Positions 36,085 to 44,332 of a stretch of 64,000 bases of DNA are shown in pieces (the first letter of the stretch is position 1; the number at the start of each line of letters is the position of its first letter). The stretch covers positions 248,001 through 312,000 of the forward strand of contig JACKKV010000002.1 of assembly GCA_024236235.1 (NCBI GenBank). Reading direction: 5' to 3'. The notes beneath the pieces were generated by a model. The model saw nothing but the letters and a program-made list of their open reading frames with translations. It was not told the origin of the DNA and made no database searches. This DNA comes from Novosphingobium sp. GTDB taxonomy: Bacteria > Pseudomonadota > Alphaproteobacteria > Sphingomonadales > Sphingomonadaceae. The translations under genes were made by a program, and so were the position numbers.

Positions 36085-36831
36085 ATGACCTTCTCCGCCG
36101 CCGTCCTCACCCTCTATCCCGAGATGTTTCCCGGGCCGCTGGGCGTGTCGCTGGCCGGTCGCGCGCTGGGCGAGGGCACATGGTCGCTCGACACCGTGCA
36201 AATCCGCGATTTCGCCACGGACAAGCACCGCACCGTTGATGACACGCCCGCCGGTGGCGGGGCGGGGATGGTGCTCAGGGCGGATGTGCTGGCGGCGGCG
36301 GTGGATCATGCCCGTGCGCTTCATCCCGGCGCCCCCGTCCTGGCCATGACGCCGCGCGGGCGCCCGATCACACAGGCCCGGATTCGCGAGTTGGCGGCGG
36401 GGCCGGGCGTCATCATTTTGTGTGGTCGGTTCGAGGGATTCGACGAGCGGATTTTCGCCGGGCGCGCCATTGAGGAAGTCTCCGTCGGCGACATCGTCCT
36501 GTCGGGCGGGGAGCCTGCCGCGATCATGCTGCTTGACGCTTGCATTCGCCTGCTTCCCGGCGTAATGGGCGCGGCTTCAAGCGGGTGCGAGGAGAGCTTC
36601 GAGGAAGGTCTGCTCGAATATCCGCATTTCACCCGACCTGTCGAATGGGAAGGGCGCACGATCCCTGAAGTGCTGCGATCGGGGGATCATGCGAAAATCG
36701 CCGCCTGGCGGAAACAACGGGCGGAAGATGATACACGGTTACGCAGGCCGGACCTTTGGGAACGCCACAGGGGCGTTCGGGGCCAGCCTGCCTCTGGCGC
36801 GCGGCATGACAATGAGGAACAGGGTCAATGA
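36085..36831 (+). CDS. trmD: tRNA (guanine(37)-N1)-methyltransferase
   Basis: A 248-residue SPOUT methyltransferase making m1G37 in tRNAs that read CNN codons, preventing frameshifts. LTLYPEMFPGPLGVSL, DDTPAGGGAGMVLRADVL and the knot VGDIVLSGGEPAAIMLLDA are diagnostic. It begins at once after vapC and overlaps rplS by 4 nt. Confidence 0.96.
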   Translation: MTFSAAVLTLYPEMFPGPLGVSLAGRALGEGTWSLDTVQIRDFATDKHRTVDDTPAGGGAGMVLRADVLAAAVDHARALHPGAPVLAMTPRGRPITQARIRELAAGPGVIILCGRFEGFDERIFAGRAIEEVSVGDIVLSGGEPAAIMLLDACIRLLPGVMGAASSGCEESFEEGLLEYPHFTRPVEWEGRTIPEVLRSGDHAKIAAWRKQRAEDDTRLRRPDLWERHRGVRGQPASGARHDNEEQGQ

Positions 36832-37211
36832 ACCTGATTCAGCAGATCGAGGCCGAGGAAATCGCCAAGGCGACCTCCGCAGCCGGCAAGGAAATCCCTG
36901 CTTTTCGCGCTGGCGATACGCTGCGCGTGGGTGTGAAAGTTATCGAAGGCACGCGCGAACGTGTGCAGAATTTCGAAGGCGTGTGCATCGCTCGTTCCAA
37001 CCGCCGCATGGGTTCCAATTTCACCGTCCGGAAGATTTCCTTCGGTGAAGGCGTGGAACGTGTCTTCCCGCTCTATTCGCCTAACATTGACAGCATTACC
37101 GTGGTTCGCCGCGGTGTGGTGCGCCGGGCGAAGCTCTATTACCTGCGCGGCCGCACGGGTAAACGGGCACGTATTGCGGAGCGCCGCGAAAATGTGAGCC
37201 AGGAGGGCTAA
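36828..37211 (+). CDS. rplS: 50S ribosomal protein L19
   Basis: A 127-residue protein at the 30S-50S interface. FRAGDTLRVGVKVIEGTRER, QNFEGVCIARSNRRMGSNFT and SPNIDSITVVRRGVVRRAKL are conserved L19 stretches; length is normal. Last gene of the rpsP operon. Confidence 0.97.
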   Translation: MNLIQQIEAEEIAKATSAAGKEIPAFRAGDTLRVGVKVIEGTRERVQNFEGVCIARSNRRMGSNFTVRKISFGEGVERVFPLYSPNIDSITVVRRGVVRRAKLYYLRGRTGKRARIAERRENVSQEG

Positions 37212-37241
37212 GCCCCCAGCGCCACCCCAAGCGAACAAGCG

Positions 37242-37279
37242 AAAGGGGCGTCCTGGCATACCAGCCGGGGCGCCTTTTT
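37242..37279 (+). terminator. Terminator after rplS
   Basis: An imperfect hairpin (AAAGGGGCG ... CGCCTTTTT with inner CTGG/CCAG) ends in a T-run, about 30 nt after rplS. Confidence 0.72.
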
Positions 37280-37341
37280 CATGGCGTCCAGCCAGATATA
37301 TCGGCCCGCAATCCCTGGCAGGGCCGCAAGGAGTAAGACAG

Positions 37342-38367
37342 ATGGGTTATCGCGTAGCTGTTGTCGGTGCGACCGGGAATGTCGGACGGGAAATGCTGGC
37401 CATTCTGGCAGAGCGGGAATTCCCCTGTGACGAGATTGCCGCCGTCGCCAGTTCCCGTTCGACCGGGACCGAGGTGGAATTCGGCGATACGGGCAAGATG
37501 CTCAAGGTGAAGAATATCGAACATTTCGATTTCACCGGCTGGGATATCGCGCTGTTTGCCGCCGGGTCGGAACCGACCAAGATTTATGCGCCCAAGGCGG
37601 CGTCGCAAGGCTGCGTGGTGATTGACAACAGTTCGCTCTATCGCATGGACCCCGACGTGCCGCTGATCGTGCCCGAAGTGAACCCGGATGCGATTGACGG
37701 CTATACCAAGCGCAACATCATCGCCAATCCGAACTGTTCCACCGCGCAGATGGTGGTGGCGTTGAAGCCGCTGCATGATGCGGCGACGATCAGGCGCGTC
37801 GTGGTTTCAACCTATCAGTCGGTTTCGGGCGCGGGCAAGGCGGGGATGGACGAGCTGTTCGAACAGAGCCGGGCGATCTTCGTCGGCGACCAGGTCGAAC
37901 CGCGCAAGTTCACCAAGCAGATCGCCTTCAACGTCATCCCGCACATTGATGTCTTCCTGGACGATGGATCGACCAAGGAAGAATGGAAGATGGTGGCCGA
38001 GACCAAGAAGATCCTCGACCCGAAGATCAAGGTCAACGCCACCTGTGTGCGCGTGCCGGTGTTCGTGGGCCATTCCGAATCGATCAATATCGAATTCGAA
38101 AAGGAAATTTCAGCCAGCCAGGCCCAGGATATCCTGCGCGAGGCGCCCGGCATCATGCTGGTCGACAAGCGCGAGGACGGTGGATACGTCACCCCCGTGG
38201 AATGCGCGGGCGATAGCGCGACCTATATCAGCCGCGTGCGTGAAGACCCGACTGTAGAGTCAGGTCTCGCCCTGTGGTGCGTATCGGACAATCTGCGCAA
38301 GGGCGCCGCGCTCAACGCCGTGCAGATTGCCGAACTGCTGGGACGCCGCCATCTCAGGAAGGGTTGA
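37342..38367 (+). CDS. asd: Aspartate-semialdehyde dehydrogenase
   Basis: A 341-residue NADPH enzyme reducing aspartyl phosphate to the semialdehyde, the branch point to lysine/DAP, threonine and methionine. VGATGNVGREMLAIL binds NADP; the catalytic Cys132 lies in NPNCSTAQMV; VPVFVGHSESINIEFE follows. AAGGAG precedes the ATG. It is convergent with the efflux gene, 10 bp away. Confidence 0.96.
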   Translation: MGYRVAVVGATGNVGREMLAILAEREFPCDEIAAVASSRSTGTEVEFGDTGKMLKVKNIEHFDFTGWDIALFAAGSEPTKIYAPKAASQGCVVIDNSSLYRMDPDVPLIVPEVNPDAIDGYTKRNIIANPNCSTAQMVVALKPLHDAATIRRVVVSTYQSVSGAGKAGMDELFEQSRAIFVGDQVEPRKFTKQIAFNVIPHIDVFLDDGSTKEEWKMVAETKKILDPKIKVNATCVRVPVFVGHSESINIEFEKEISASQAQDILREAPGIMLVDKREDGGYVTPVECAGDSATYISRVREDPTVESGLALWCVSDNLRKGAALNAVQIAELLGRRHLRKG

Positions 38368-38377
38368 CGGCGGCTGT

Positions 38378-39928
38378 TCAGTGAATGGCCTCGGCAGTGA
38401 CCGGGGCCATCCCCTGATCTGACCTGCGGATAAGCAGCACCAGCGGAACCGCGGCCAGGCACAGCCAGCCCATGAACCAGAAATCGTTGATATAACCGAT
38501 CATCGCCGCCTGGCGGTTGATCTCCGCGTCGGCCATGGCCAGAATGCTTTCGCCGAACTTCCCGTACATGCCCGCCCGTTCCGGATCGGTTATGCCAATG
38601 GTTTCAGTCGAAATATAAGGGGCCAGTTCGGCATGATTGGTCTGGATCGAGCGGGCCAGCAGGACGGATGAAACCGAAATGCCGACCGACGCACCGATTG
38701 AGCGGAACAGATTGACCAGGCTTGATCCATCGGCCCTGAGCGGCGCGGGCAGCGTGCTGAAGGCCAGCGTGTTGAGCGGAATGAACAGCAGGCCCAGCCC
38801 GACGCCCTGAATGACCCCGGCGGTAACGATATGATGCCGTTCGATGGTCAGTGACCAGCTGGCCATGTCGAACATCGAGACTGCAATGGTCGTGAAGCCC
38901 AGCGCGACCATGATCCGCAGGTCAAAACCCTTGCGCACCAGCCGCCCCGCCACCAGTGCGCACAGCATGACCCCGATGCCGCGCGGCGCGATGACCAGGC
39001 CGGTGGTCATCACCGAATAGCCGAACAGCTGCTGCAGCATCGGCGGCATCAGCGCCAGAGTGGCATAGGCGGTGAGACCCGTCACCGCCATGATCGCCAG
39101 GGAAATGGTGAAATTCATGTCATGCCACAATGCACGATTGAAAATGGGATTGCGGCTGGTGGCGAGGTGAATCACACCAATCCAGGCAGTGCAGCAGAAC
39201 AGCAGCGCATAGACCCATGCCTCGGCGGCGTCGAACCAGTCGATATGTTCGCCGCGATCCATCAGCAATTGCAGGCTGCCGACGCATATTGCGACCAGCG
39301 CATAGCCGGTAATATCAAACCGCAGCTTGCGCGTTGGCCAGGGCGGAAGCTGCGTGATCATCAGGAGCAGTGCGATCGCGCCAAACGGAAGATTGACGTA
39401 GAAGACCCACCGCCAGTTCATGTTCTCCGTCAGCCAGCCGCCGAACACCGGCCCCATGATCGGGCCCATGATGACCCCGGCCCCGAACAGCGCCATGGCC
39501 TGCCCGTGGCGCGAGGGGCGCGTGACATCGAGCATGATGGTCTGGCTGAGCGGCATCAGATATGCACCCGCAAAACCCTGGATGAAACGGAACAACACCA
39601 TCTGTTCCAGATTGGCGGCCATGCCGCACAGCATCGATGACAGGATGAACAGCACGGTGGAGGTAATCAGCAGGCGGCGCGACCCGAACCGGCTGGACAG
39701 CCAGCCGGCCGAGGGCAGGGCGATGGCCGAGGCGACGATGTAGGAGGTCAGCACCCACAGCACGCTTTCGCGCGTGGCATTGAGCGAGCTTTGCATGTGC
39801 GGCACCGCCACATTGGCGATGGTCGTATCCAGAACCTGCAAGGTGGCTGCCAGCAGAATGCCGATGTAAACCAGCGGCACACTGCCGACCTGAACGGTTG
39901 GCTTGTCGCTGTCAGGAGGCGATGCCAA
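38378..39928 (-). CDS. emrB: DHA2-family multidrug efflux permease (EmrB-like)
   Basis: A 516-residue MFS drug:H+ antiporter with 14 predicted helices. LQVLDTTIANVAVPHMQSSL and VLWVLTSYIVASAIALPSAG are the DHA2 signatures. It should form a tripartite pump with the EmrA-like adaptor and a TolC-type channel not in this window. The start is TTG with AGGAAA 8 nt upstream; no other early start fits. It lies 3 nt after emrA. Confidence 0.9.
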   Translation of the reverse strand: MASPPDSDKPTVQVGSVPLVYIGILLAATLQVLDTTIANVAVPHMQSSLNATRESVLWVLTSYIVASAIALPSAGWLSSRFGSRRLLITSTVLFILSSMLCGMAANLEQMVLFRFIQGFAGAYLMPLSQTIMLDVTRPSRHGQAMALFGAGVIMGPIMGPVFGGWLTENMNWRWVFYVNLPFGAIALLLMITQLPPWPTRKLRFDITGYALVAICVGSLQLLMDRGEHIDWFDAAEAWVYALLFCCTAWIGVIHLATSRNPIFNRALWHDMNFTISLAIMAVTGLTAYATLALMPPMLQQLFGYSVMTTGLVIAPRGIGVMLCALVAGRLVRKGFDLRIMVALGFTTIAVSMFDMASWSLTIERHHIVTAGVIQGVGLGLLFIPLNTLAFSTLPAPLRADGSSLVNLFRSIGASVGISVSSVLLARSIQTNHAELAPYISTETIGITDPERAGMYGKFGESILAMADAEINRQAAMIGYINDFWFMGWLCLAAVPLVLLIRRSDQGMAPVTAEAIH

Positions 39929-39931
39929 GGC

Positions 39932-41023
39932 TCAGTTTCCTTGTCTGACCGGCGCCCTGTTCGTGAACACGGTGACTTGCACGGACAGCCCGGCGATGAG
40001 CTGTCGCGGGCTCTTTTCATCAATGGCGATGCGCACCGGAACGCGCTGCGTCACTTTCACCCAGTTGCCAGTGGCGTTTTGTGCCGGCAGCACGGAAAAT
40101 TCGGAACCGGTGCCTGCCCCGATTGACAGGACATGCCCTTTCAGCGTCACCCCGGGATAAGCGTCAATTTCAATTTCCGCCGGCTGGCCGACCCGCATGT
40201 CTGTCAATTGGGTCTCCTTGAAATTGGCTTCGATATAGCTGCTGTCTTCATCGATGATGGTGACCATGGGCAGGCCAGTGATCGCCATCTGGCCTTTCTG
40301 CAACCGTTCCGACTGGGCGATGCGGCCTGCGATGGGGGCACGCACCTGAGTGCGCCGCAGGTCCAGCTCCGCCTGTTCGCGCTGCGCCCGTGCGGCCGCG
40401 ATCTGGGCATTTTCGCCAGGAACGGCTGCGCCGCGGGCCAGTTTCGCGCTGGCTTCAGTGGCCCGCGCCTTCGCCGCCAGCAGGTCAGCGCGTGCCTGTT
40501 CGACGGCATGGCGCGCCGCGTCCAGATCGGCCTTGGTGGTGAAGCCGCGCGTCCACAGCGCTTCCTGGCGGCGCAATTGCGCCTCGGCAAAGGCGATATC
40601 CGACCGGGCAGCGGCGGCATCCGCGCCGGACAGTGCCTCGTCGTTCTGCAAGGCGGTGACCGAACTTTGCGCTTCGGCAAGGCTTGCGTCCGATTGCCGC
40701 AGCTTCACCTCAAATGGTTCGGGATCGATCGTGAACAGCAGAGCCCCTTTGGCCACCAGCTGGTTTTCCTTGACCCGTACATCGACGATATGGCCGCCGA
40801 CTTCGCTTGCCACACCCACATTGTCCTGACGCACATAGGCATTGTCAGTGCTGACCTTGCCAAGATTGAGCAGCCAGTAACCGAGCGCCGCCACGATCAG
40901 AAGCAGCGGGACGGAAACGATCAGCAAGAGGCGCTTGCGCTTGTCGCGCGCACCGCTGGCGTAAGCCGGAGCGGCGTCCATCCGGTCTGCCATTTGCGGG
41001 TCCGCTTCGGCCATCCCTGTCAA
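39932..41023 (-). CDS. emrA: EmrA/HlyD-family efflux adaptor
   Basis: A 363-residue membrane fusion protein: one N-terminal helix (LLLIVSVPLLLIVAALGYWL), a lipoyl/barrel-sandwich domain (NAYVRQDNVGVASEVGGHIV), a long coiled-coil hairpin, and a beta-barrel domain (YIEANFKETQLTDMRVGQPA). It bridges EmrB to an outer-membrane channel. The TTG start has AGGA 6 nt upstream; an ATG three codons later (41014) is the alternative. Confidence 0.88.
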   Translation of the reverse strand: MTGMAEADPQMADRMDAAPAYASGARDKRKRLLLIVSVPLLLIVAALGYWLLNLGKVSTDNAYVRQDNVGVASEVGGHIVDVRVKENQLVAKGALLFTIDPEPFEVKLRQSDASLAEAQSSVTALQNDEALSGADAAAARSDIAFAEAQLRRQEALWTRGFTTKADLDAARHAVEQARADLLAAKARATEASAKLARGAAVPGENAQIAAARAQREQAELDLRRTQVRAPIAGRIAQSERLQKGQMAITGLPMVTIIDEDSSYIEANFKETQLTDMRVGQPAEIEIDAYPGVTLKGHVLSIGAGTGSEFSVLPAQNATGNWVKVTQRVPVRIAIDEKSPRQLIAGLSVQVTVFTNRAPVRQGN

Positions 41024-41156
41024 ATTCCGTCCTGTAGCCGTTTCGATTGTTGCGCCATCAAGCGCTTAAGGCTAGCCGGAGCATGATGGCAATCCCTTTA
41101 ATGCGCGTATATTGACCGATCTGGACTTATCCGGTGCCAGCGGCGATGATCGATCC

Positions 41157-41918
41157 ATGAACGCCGATGCTGTCCAGACTCATTTGGTGCGCTCCTTCGA
41201 CGGGCAGGAACTGGCGGTGCATCGCATGGGGCAGGGGCGGCCGGTGCTGCTGCTGCATGGCCTGTTTTCTTCGGCGCAGATGAACTGGATCCGCTTTGGT
41301 CACGCCCGCATTCTGGCGGATCATGGCTGCGAGGCGATCATGCCCGATCTGCGCGCCCATGGCGCCAGCGCCGCCCCGCATGACCCGGCGGCATATCCCC
41401 CGGGGGTGCTGCGGCGCGACGTTGCCGCGATCGTGGACGCGCTGGGCCTGACCGGCTTCGACCTTGGCGGCTTCTCGCTGGGCGCGCGCACGGCCGCCAG
41501 CGCGGTGATCGGCGGATTGCGGCCCCGGCGGCTGATCCTCGCCGGGATGGGGCTGGAAGGGCTGTCGGGCTGGCCGCAGCGTTCGGCCTTCTTCATTGAT
41601 GCGATTGACCGGTTCGAAACGGTCAGCCGGACCGATCCGGCCTTCATGGCGGTGCAGTTCATGAAGACGATGAAGGTGGACCGCGTGGCGGCGCGGCTGC
41701 TGCTGAGGGCGGTGGAGGATATTGATTGCGCCGCGCTGGCCAGGATCGACATTCCCACGCTGGTCCTGTGCGGCGATCTGGACCGCGACAATGGCGACCC
41801 GCAGGCGCTGGCCGATCTTCTGCCCGATGCGCAGCTGCGCTTCGTTCCCGGCACGCATATGAGCAGCGTCACCGAACCGGTGCTGGGCGCAGCACTGGCC
41901 GATTTCCTGAGCGGATAG
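41157..41918 (+). CDS. Alpha/beta-fold hydrolase
   Basis: A 253-residue hydrolase with the fold's main marks: oxyanion loop PVLLLHGLFSS, nucleophile elbow GGFSLGAR (Ser), acid near LVLCGDLDRDNGD and a His near PGTHMSSV. The substrate is unknown; esterase or lactonase activity is likely. The ATG at 41157 was chosen over an upstream TTG. It is divergent from emrA and convergent with rplI. Confidence 0.82.
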   Translation: MNADAVQTHLVRSFDGQELAVHRMGQGRPVLLLHGLFSSAQMNWIRFGHARILADHGCEAIMPDLRAHGASAAPHDPAAYPPGVLRRDVAAIVDALGLTGFDLGGFSLGARTAASAVIGGLRPRRLILAGMGLEGLSGWPQRSAFFIDAIDRFETVSRTDPAFMAVQFMKTMKVDRVAARLLLRAVEDIDCAALARIDIPTLVLCGDLDRDNGDPQALADLLPDAQLRFVPGTHMSSVTEPVLGAALADFLSG

Positions 41919-41933
41919 GCCGCGCAAAAGAAA

Positions 41934-41956
41934 ACCCCCGGCGGTGGGCCGGGGGT
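41934..41956 (-). terminator. Terminator after rplI (possibly two-way)
   Basis: An 8-bp perfect GC stem (CCCCCGGC / GCCGGGGG), 5-nt loop, followed on the minus strand by TTTTCTTTT. It may also serve the convergent hydrolase gene. Confidence 0.85.
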
Positions 41957-41992
41957 CTTCGTAATGCCGGAATGGCGAACTGGCCGAACGGC

Positions 41993-42601
41993 TCAGGCTT
42001 CGCTGTCTTCCTCCGCACCCTGCAGCAGTTCCTCGGGAATTTCGCCCGGTTCCGCATTGGGGTCGACGGCTTCGGTGAAGCCTTCGCTTTCGGCGCGTTC
42101 TTCTTCGAACATCTGGGCCATGACGTCCACGCCCTTGCTCTGCAGTTCGGCCTCGTCGTCCGAACGGGCGACATTGGCTTTCACGGTGACGCGCACTTCG
42201 GGGTGCAGGGCCACGGTCACGTCGAACACGCCCAGCGTCTTGATCGGGCTGCCCATGATGACCTGGCGCTTGTCAATCTGATGGCCCTTTTCTTCAAGCC
42301 CGGCGACGATGTCGCGAACGTTGACGGAGCCATAGAGCTGGCCGGAGTTGGAAGAGGCGCGGATCAGCACGATTTCCGTGCCGGCAACCTTTTCGCCGGC
42401 CTTTTCGGCATCGCTGCGGCGATCCGCATTTTCCTTTTCCAGACGGTCACGATTGGCTTCGAAGACCTTCCGGTTGGCGTCGTTGGCGCGCAGCGCCTTC
42501 TTCTGCGGCAGCAGGAAGTTGCGGGCGTAGCCGTCCTTGACGGTCACGACATCGCCGATGGTGCCCAGTTTCTCGATACGTTCGAGCAGAATGATATCCA
42601 T
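41993..42601 (-). CDS. rplI: 50S ribosomal protein L9
   Basis: A 202-residue L9: IILLERIEKLGTIGDVVTVK, GYARNFLLPQKKALRA, a long connecting helix and a C-terminal domain, then an acidic tail (PEELLQGAEEDSEA) longer than in E. coli (149 residues). Last gene of rpsF-rpsR-rplI. Confidence 0.95.
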   Translation of the reverse strand: MDIILLERIEKLGTIGDVVTVKDGYARNFLLPQKKALRANDANRKVFEANRDRLEKENADRRSDAEKAGEKVAGTEIVLIRASSNSGQLYGSVNVRDIVAGLEEKGHQIDKRQVIMGSPIKTLGVFDVTVALHPEVRVTVKANVARSDDEAELQSKGVDVMAQMFEEERAESEGFTEAVDPNAEPGEIPEELLQGAEEDSEA

Positions 42602-42612
42602 GAGTCCGCTCC

Positions 42613-42837
42613 TTACTTCACGAGGTAGGGCAGCAGGCCCAGATGGCGCGCGCGCTTGATCGCCTGCGAAAGTTCACGCTGTTTCTTGGCGGAAACGGCG
42701 GTGATCCGGCTGGGGACGATCTTGCCACGTTCGGACATGAAGCCCTGCAGCAGACGCACGTCCTTGTAGTCGATCTTCGGCGCATTCTTGGCGGCAAAGG
42801 GGCAGCTCTTGCGGCGACGGAAAAACGGTCGAGACAT
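42613..42837 (-). CDS. rpsR: 30S ribosomal protein S18
   Basis: A 74-residue S18 with FFRRRKSCPFAAKNAPKIDY, KIVPSRITAVSAKKQRELS and KRARHLGLLPYLVK. It forms a heterodimer with S6 on the 30S platform. Eleven nt separate it from rplI. Confidence 0.97.
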   Translation of the reverse strand: MSRPFFRRRKSCPFAAKNAPKIDYKDVRLLQGFMSERGKIVPSRITAVSAKKQRELSQAIKRARHLGLLPYLVK

Positions 42838-42854
42838 TATGCTTCCTCCCTGGC

Positions 42855-43211
42855 TCAGTCGCGGTCGCGGCGCGGACGGCGCTCACGATCCTGTTTGCGC
42901 ATCATGGCCGAAGGGCCGCCTTCATGTTCATCCACGCGGATGGTCAGGTAGCGGATCACGTCTTCGTTAATGCGGGTCTGGCGTTCCAGTTCGGCAACGA
43001 CGCCGGCCGGGCCTTCGATGTTGAGCAGCACGAAATGCGCCTTGCGGTTGCGCTGGATCTTGTAGGCCAGGCTCTTGAGGCCCCAGGTCTCCGTCTTGGT
43101 GACCTTGCCCTGATTCTGTTCCACGATTTCAGTGGCGGCGGCGGCCAGTGCATCGACCTGAGCCTGGCTCAGATCCTGGCGCGCGAGAAACACGTGCTCG
43201 TAAAGAGCCAT
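42855..43211 (-). CDS. rpsF: 30S ribosomal protein S6
   Basis: A 118-residue S6 (LYEHVFLARQDLSQAQVDAL, AYKIQRNRKAHFVLLNIEGP, DVIRYLTIRVDEHEG) with a basic tail of Arg/Asp pairs. It heads rpsF-rpsR-rplI. Confidence 0.96.
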   Translation of the reverse strand: MALYEHVFLARQDLSQAQVDALAAAATEIVEQNQGKVTKTETWGLKSLAYKIQRNRKAHFVLLNIEGPAGVVAELERQTRINEDVIRYLTIRVDEHEGGPSAMMRKQDRERRPRRDRD

Positions 43212-43314
43212 GTGCGCTTTCCTTTCATTTCCATGCCGATCGCTGGCTGATCCCGCACCATGCAGGGGCCCCTCCGGCTTTCTTCAGTTCCCGGCCACAG
43301 GCTGGGAAGCGGCG

Positions 43315-43342
43315 CACATACCGGTTTCGCGCGCGATTGCAA
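43315..43342 (-). promoter_or_regulatory. Candidate promoter of rpsF-rpsR-rplI
   Basis: TTGCAA (43337-43342) and TATGTG (43315-43320) on the minus strand, with a 16-nt spacer. It would give a leader of about 95 nt that contains CCGG repeats around GAACTGAAGAAAG, which could be an S6:S18 feedback site (inference). Confidence 0.4.
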
Positions 43343-43459
43343 GCAGCGATGCAGATTCGGGCAGGGCCGGGGGCATATCGCCTGTCGGGTCATCCCATTG
43401 GCAAGCGGCAGGCGATATGGCACCACTTAACCCGAAAATTATTTGGGAAGGGATTCGAG

Positions 43460-44323
43460 ATGGCTGGCACTGCACCCCGGACATGGTTCATCACCGGCGC
43501 CAATCGCGGGCTGGGCGCGGCGATGGCGCGTGCCGCGCTGGCGGCAGGGGACAATGTGGTGGCCTGCGGGCGCAGGCTGGCCGAAGTGGAGGCCGCCTTT
43601 GCCGGGGCGGGCAATGCGCTGAAACCGGTTGCGCTGGATGTGACGGAGCAGGACCAGATCGAAAGCGCGGTGGCCGGGGCACTGGCCGCCTTCGGGCGGA
43701 TTGACGTGCTGGTCAACAATGCGGGCTATGGCCTGCTCGGCTTTTTCGAGAACATGACCGATCAGCAGATCCGCCATCAGTTTGAAGTGAACGTGTTCGG
43801 CGCGATGGCGGTGACGCGCGCGATCCTGCCGCACATGCGCCAGCAGCGCAGCGGCCATGTCTTCGCGATCAGTTCCATCGGGGGCCTGCGTTCCAGCGGC
43901 GGCGGATCAGTCTATTGCTCCAGCAAATTCGCGGTGGAAGGCTGGATGGAAGGGCTGCAGCAGGAACTGCTCCCGCTGGGCATTCATGCGATCCTGATCG
44001 AACCCGGCTATTTCCGCACGGATTTCTTCGATGAAAGCTCTGCCGTCTATGATCAGCTGGATGTGGCCGATTATGCTGACGCCGCACGCGAAGGGCGCGA
44101 ATTTCGCCAGGGCATGAATCACCAGCAGGTGGGCGATCCCGACCGGCTGGGGCAACTGATGGTCAGGCTGGTGGAGATGGACGAGCCGCCGGTACGGATT
44201 GCCGCCGGCACGGATTCGACGACCTGGGCGGAGGAGAAGGCCCGCGCATTAGTCGACGAGCTCCTGAAATGGCGCGCGCTGTCCGTGTCCACGGACGGGG
44301 AAGACGGGATCTCGCTGGTTTGA
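43460..44323 (+). CDS. Short-chain dehydrogenase/reductase
   Basis: A 287-residue classical SDR. NADP site TWFITGANRGLGAAMARAAL with Arg after the Gly motif (suggesting NADPH), NNAGYG, catalytic Ser in FAISSIGG and YxxxK in VYCSSKFAVEGW. The substrate is unknown. GGGAAGGGA precedes the ATG. It is convergent with the Mur-ligase gene, 9 bp apart. Confidence 0.88.
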   Translation: MAGTAPRTWFITGANRGLGAAMARAALAAGDNVVACGRRLAEVEAAFAGAGNALKPVALDVTEQDQIESAVAGALAAFGRIDVLVNNAGYGLLGFFENMTDQQIRHQFEVNVFGAMAVTRAILPHMRQQRSGHVFAISSIGGLRSSGGGSVYCSSKFAVEGWMEGLQQELLPLGIHAILIEPGYFRTDFFDESSAVYDQLDVADYADAAREGREFRQGMNHQQVGDPDRLGQLMVRLVEMDEPPVRIAAGTDSTTWAEEKARALVDELLKWRALSVSTDGEDGISLV

Positions 44324-44332
44324 GGGCGGGGA

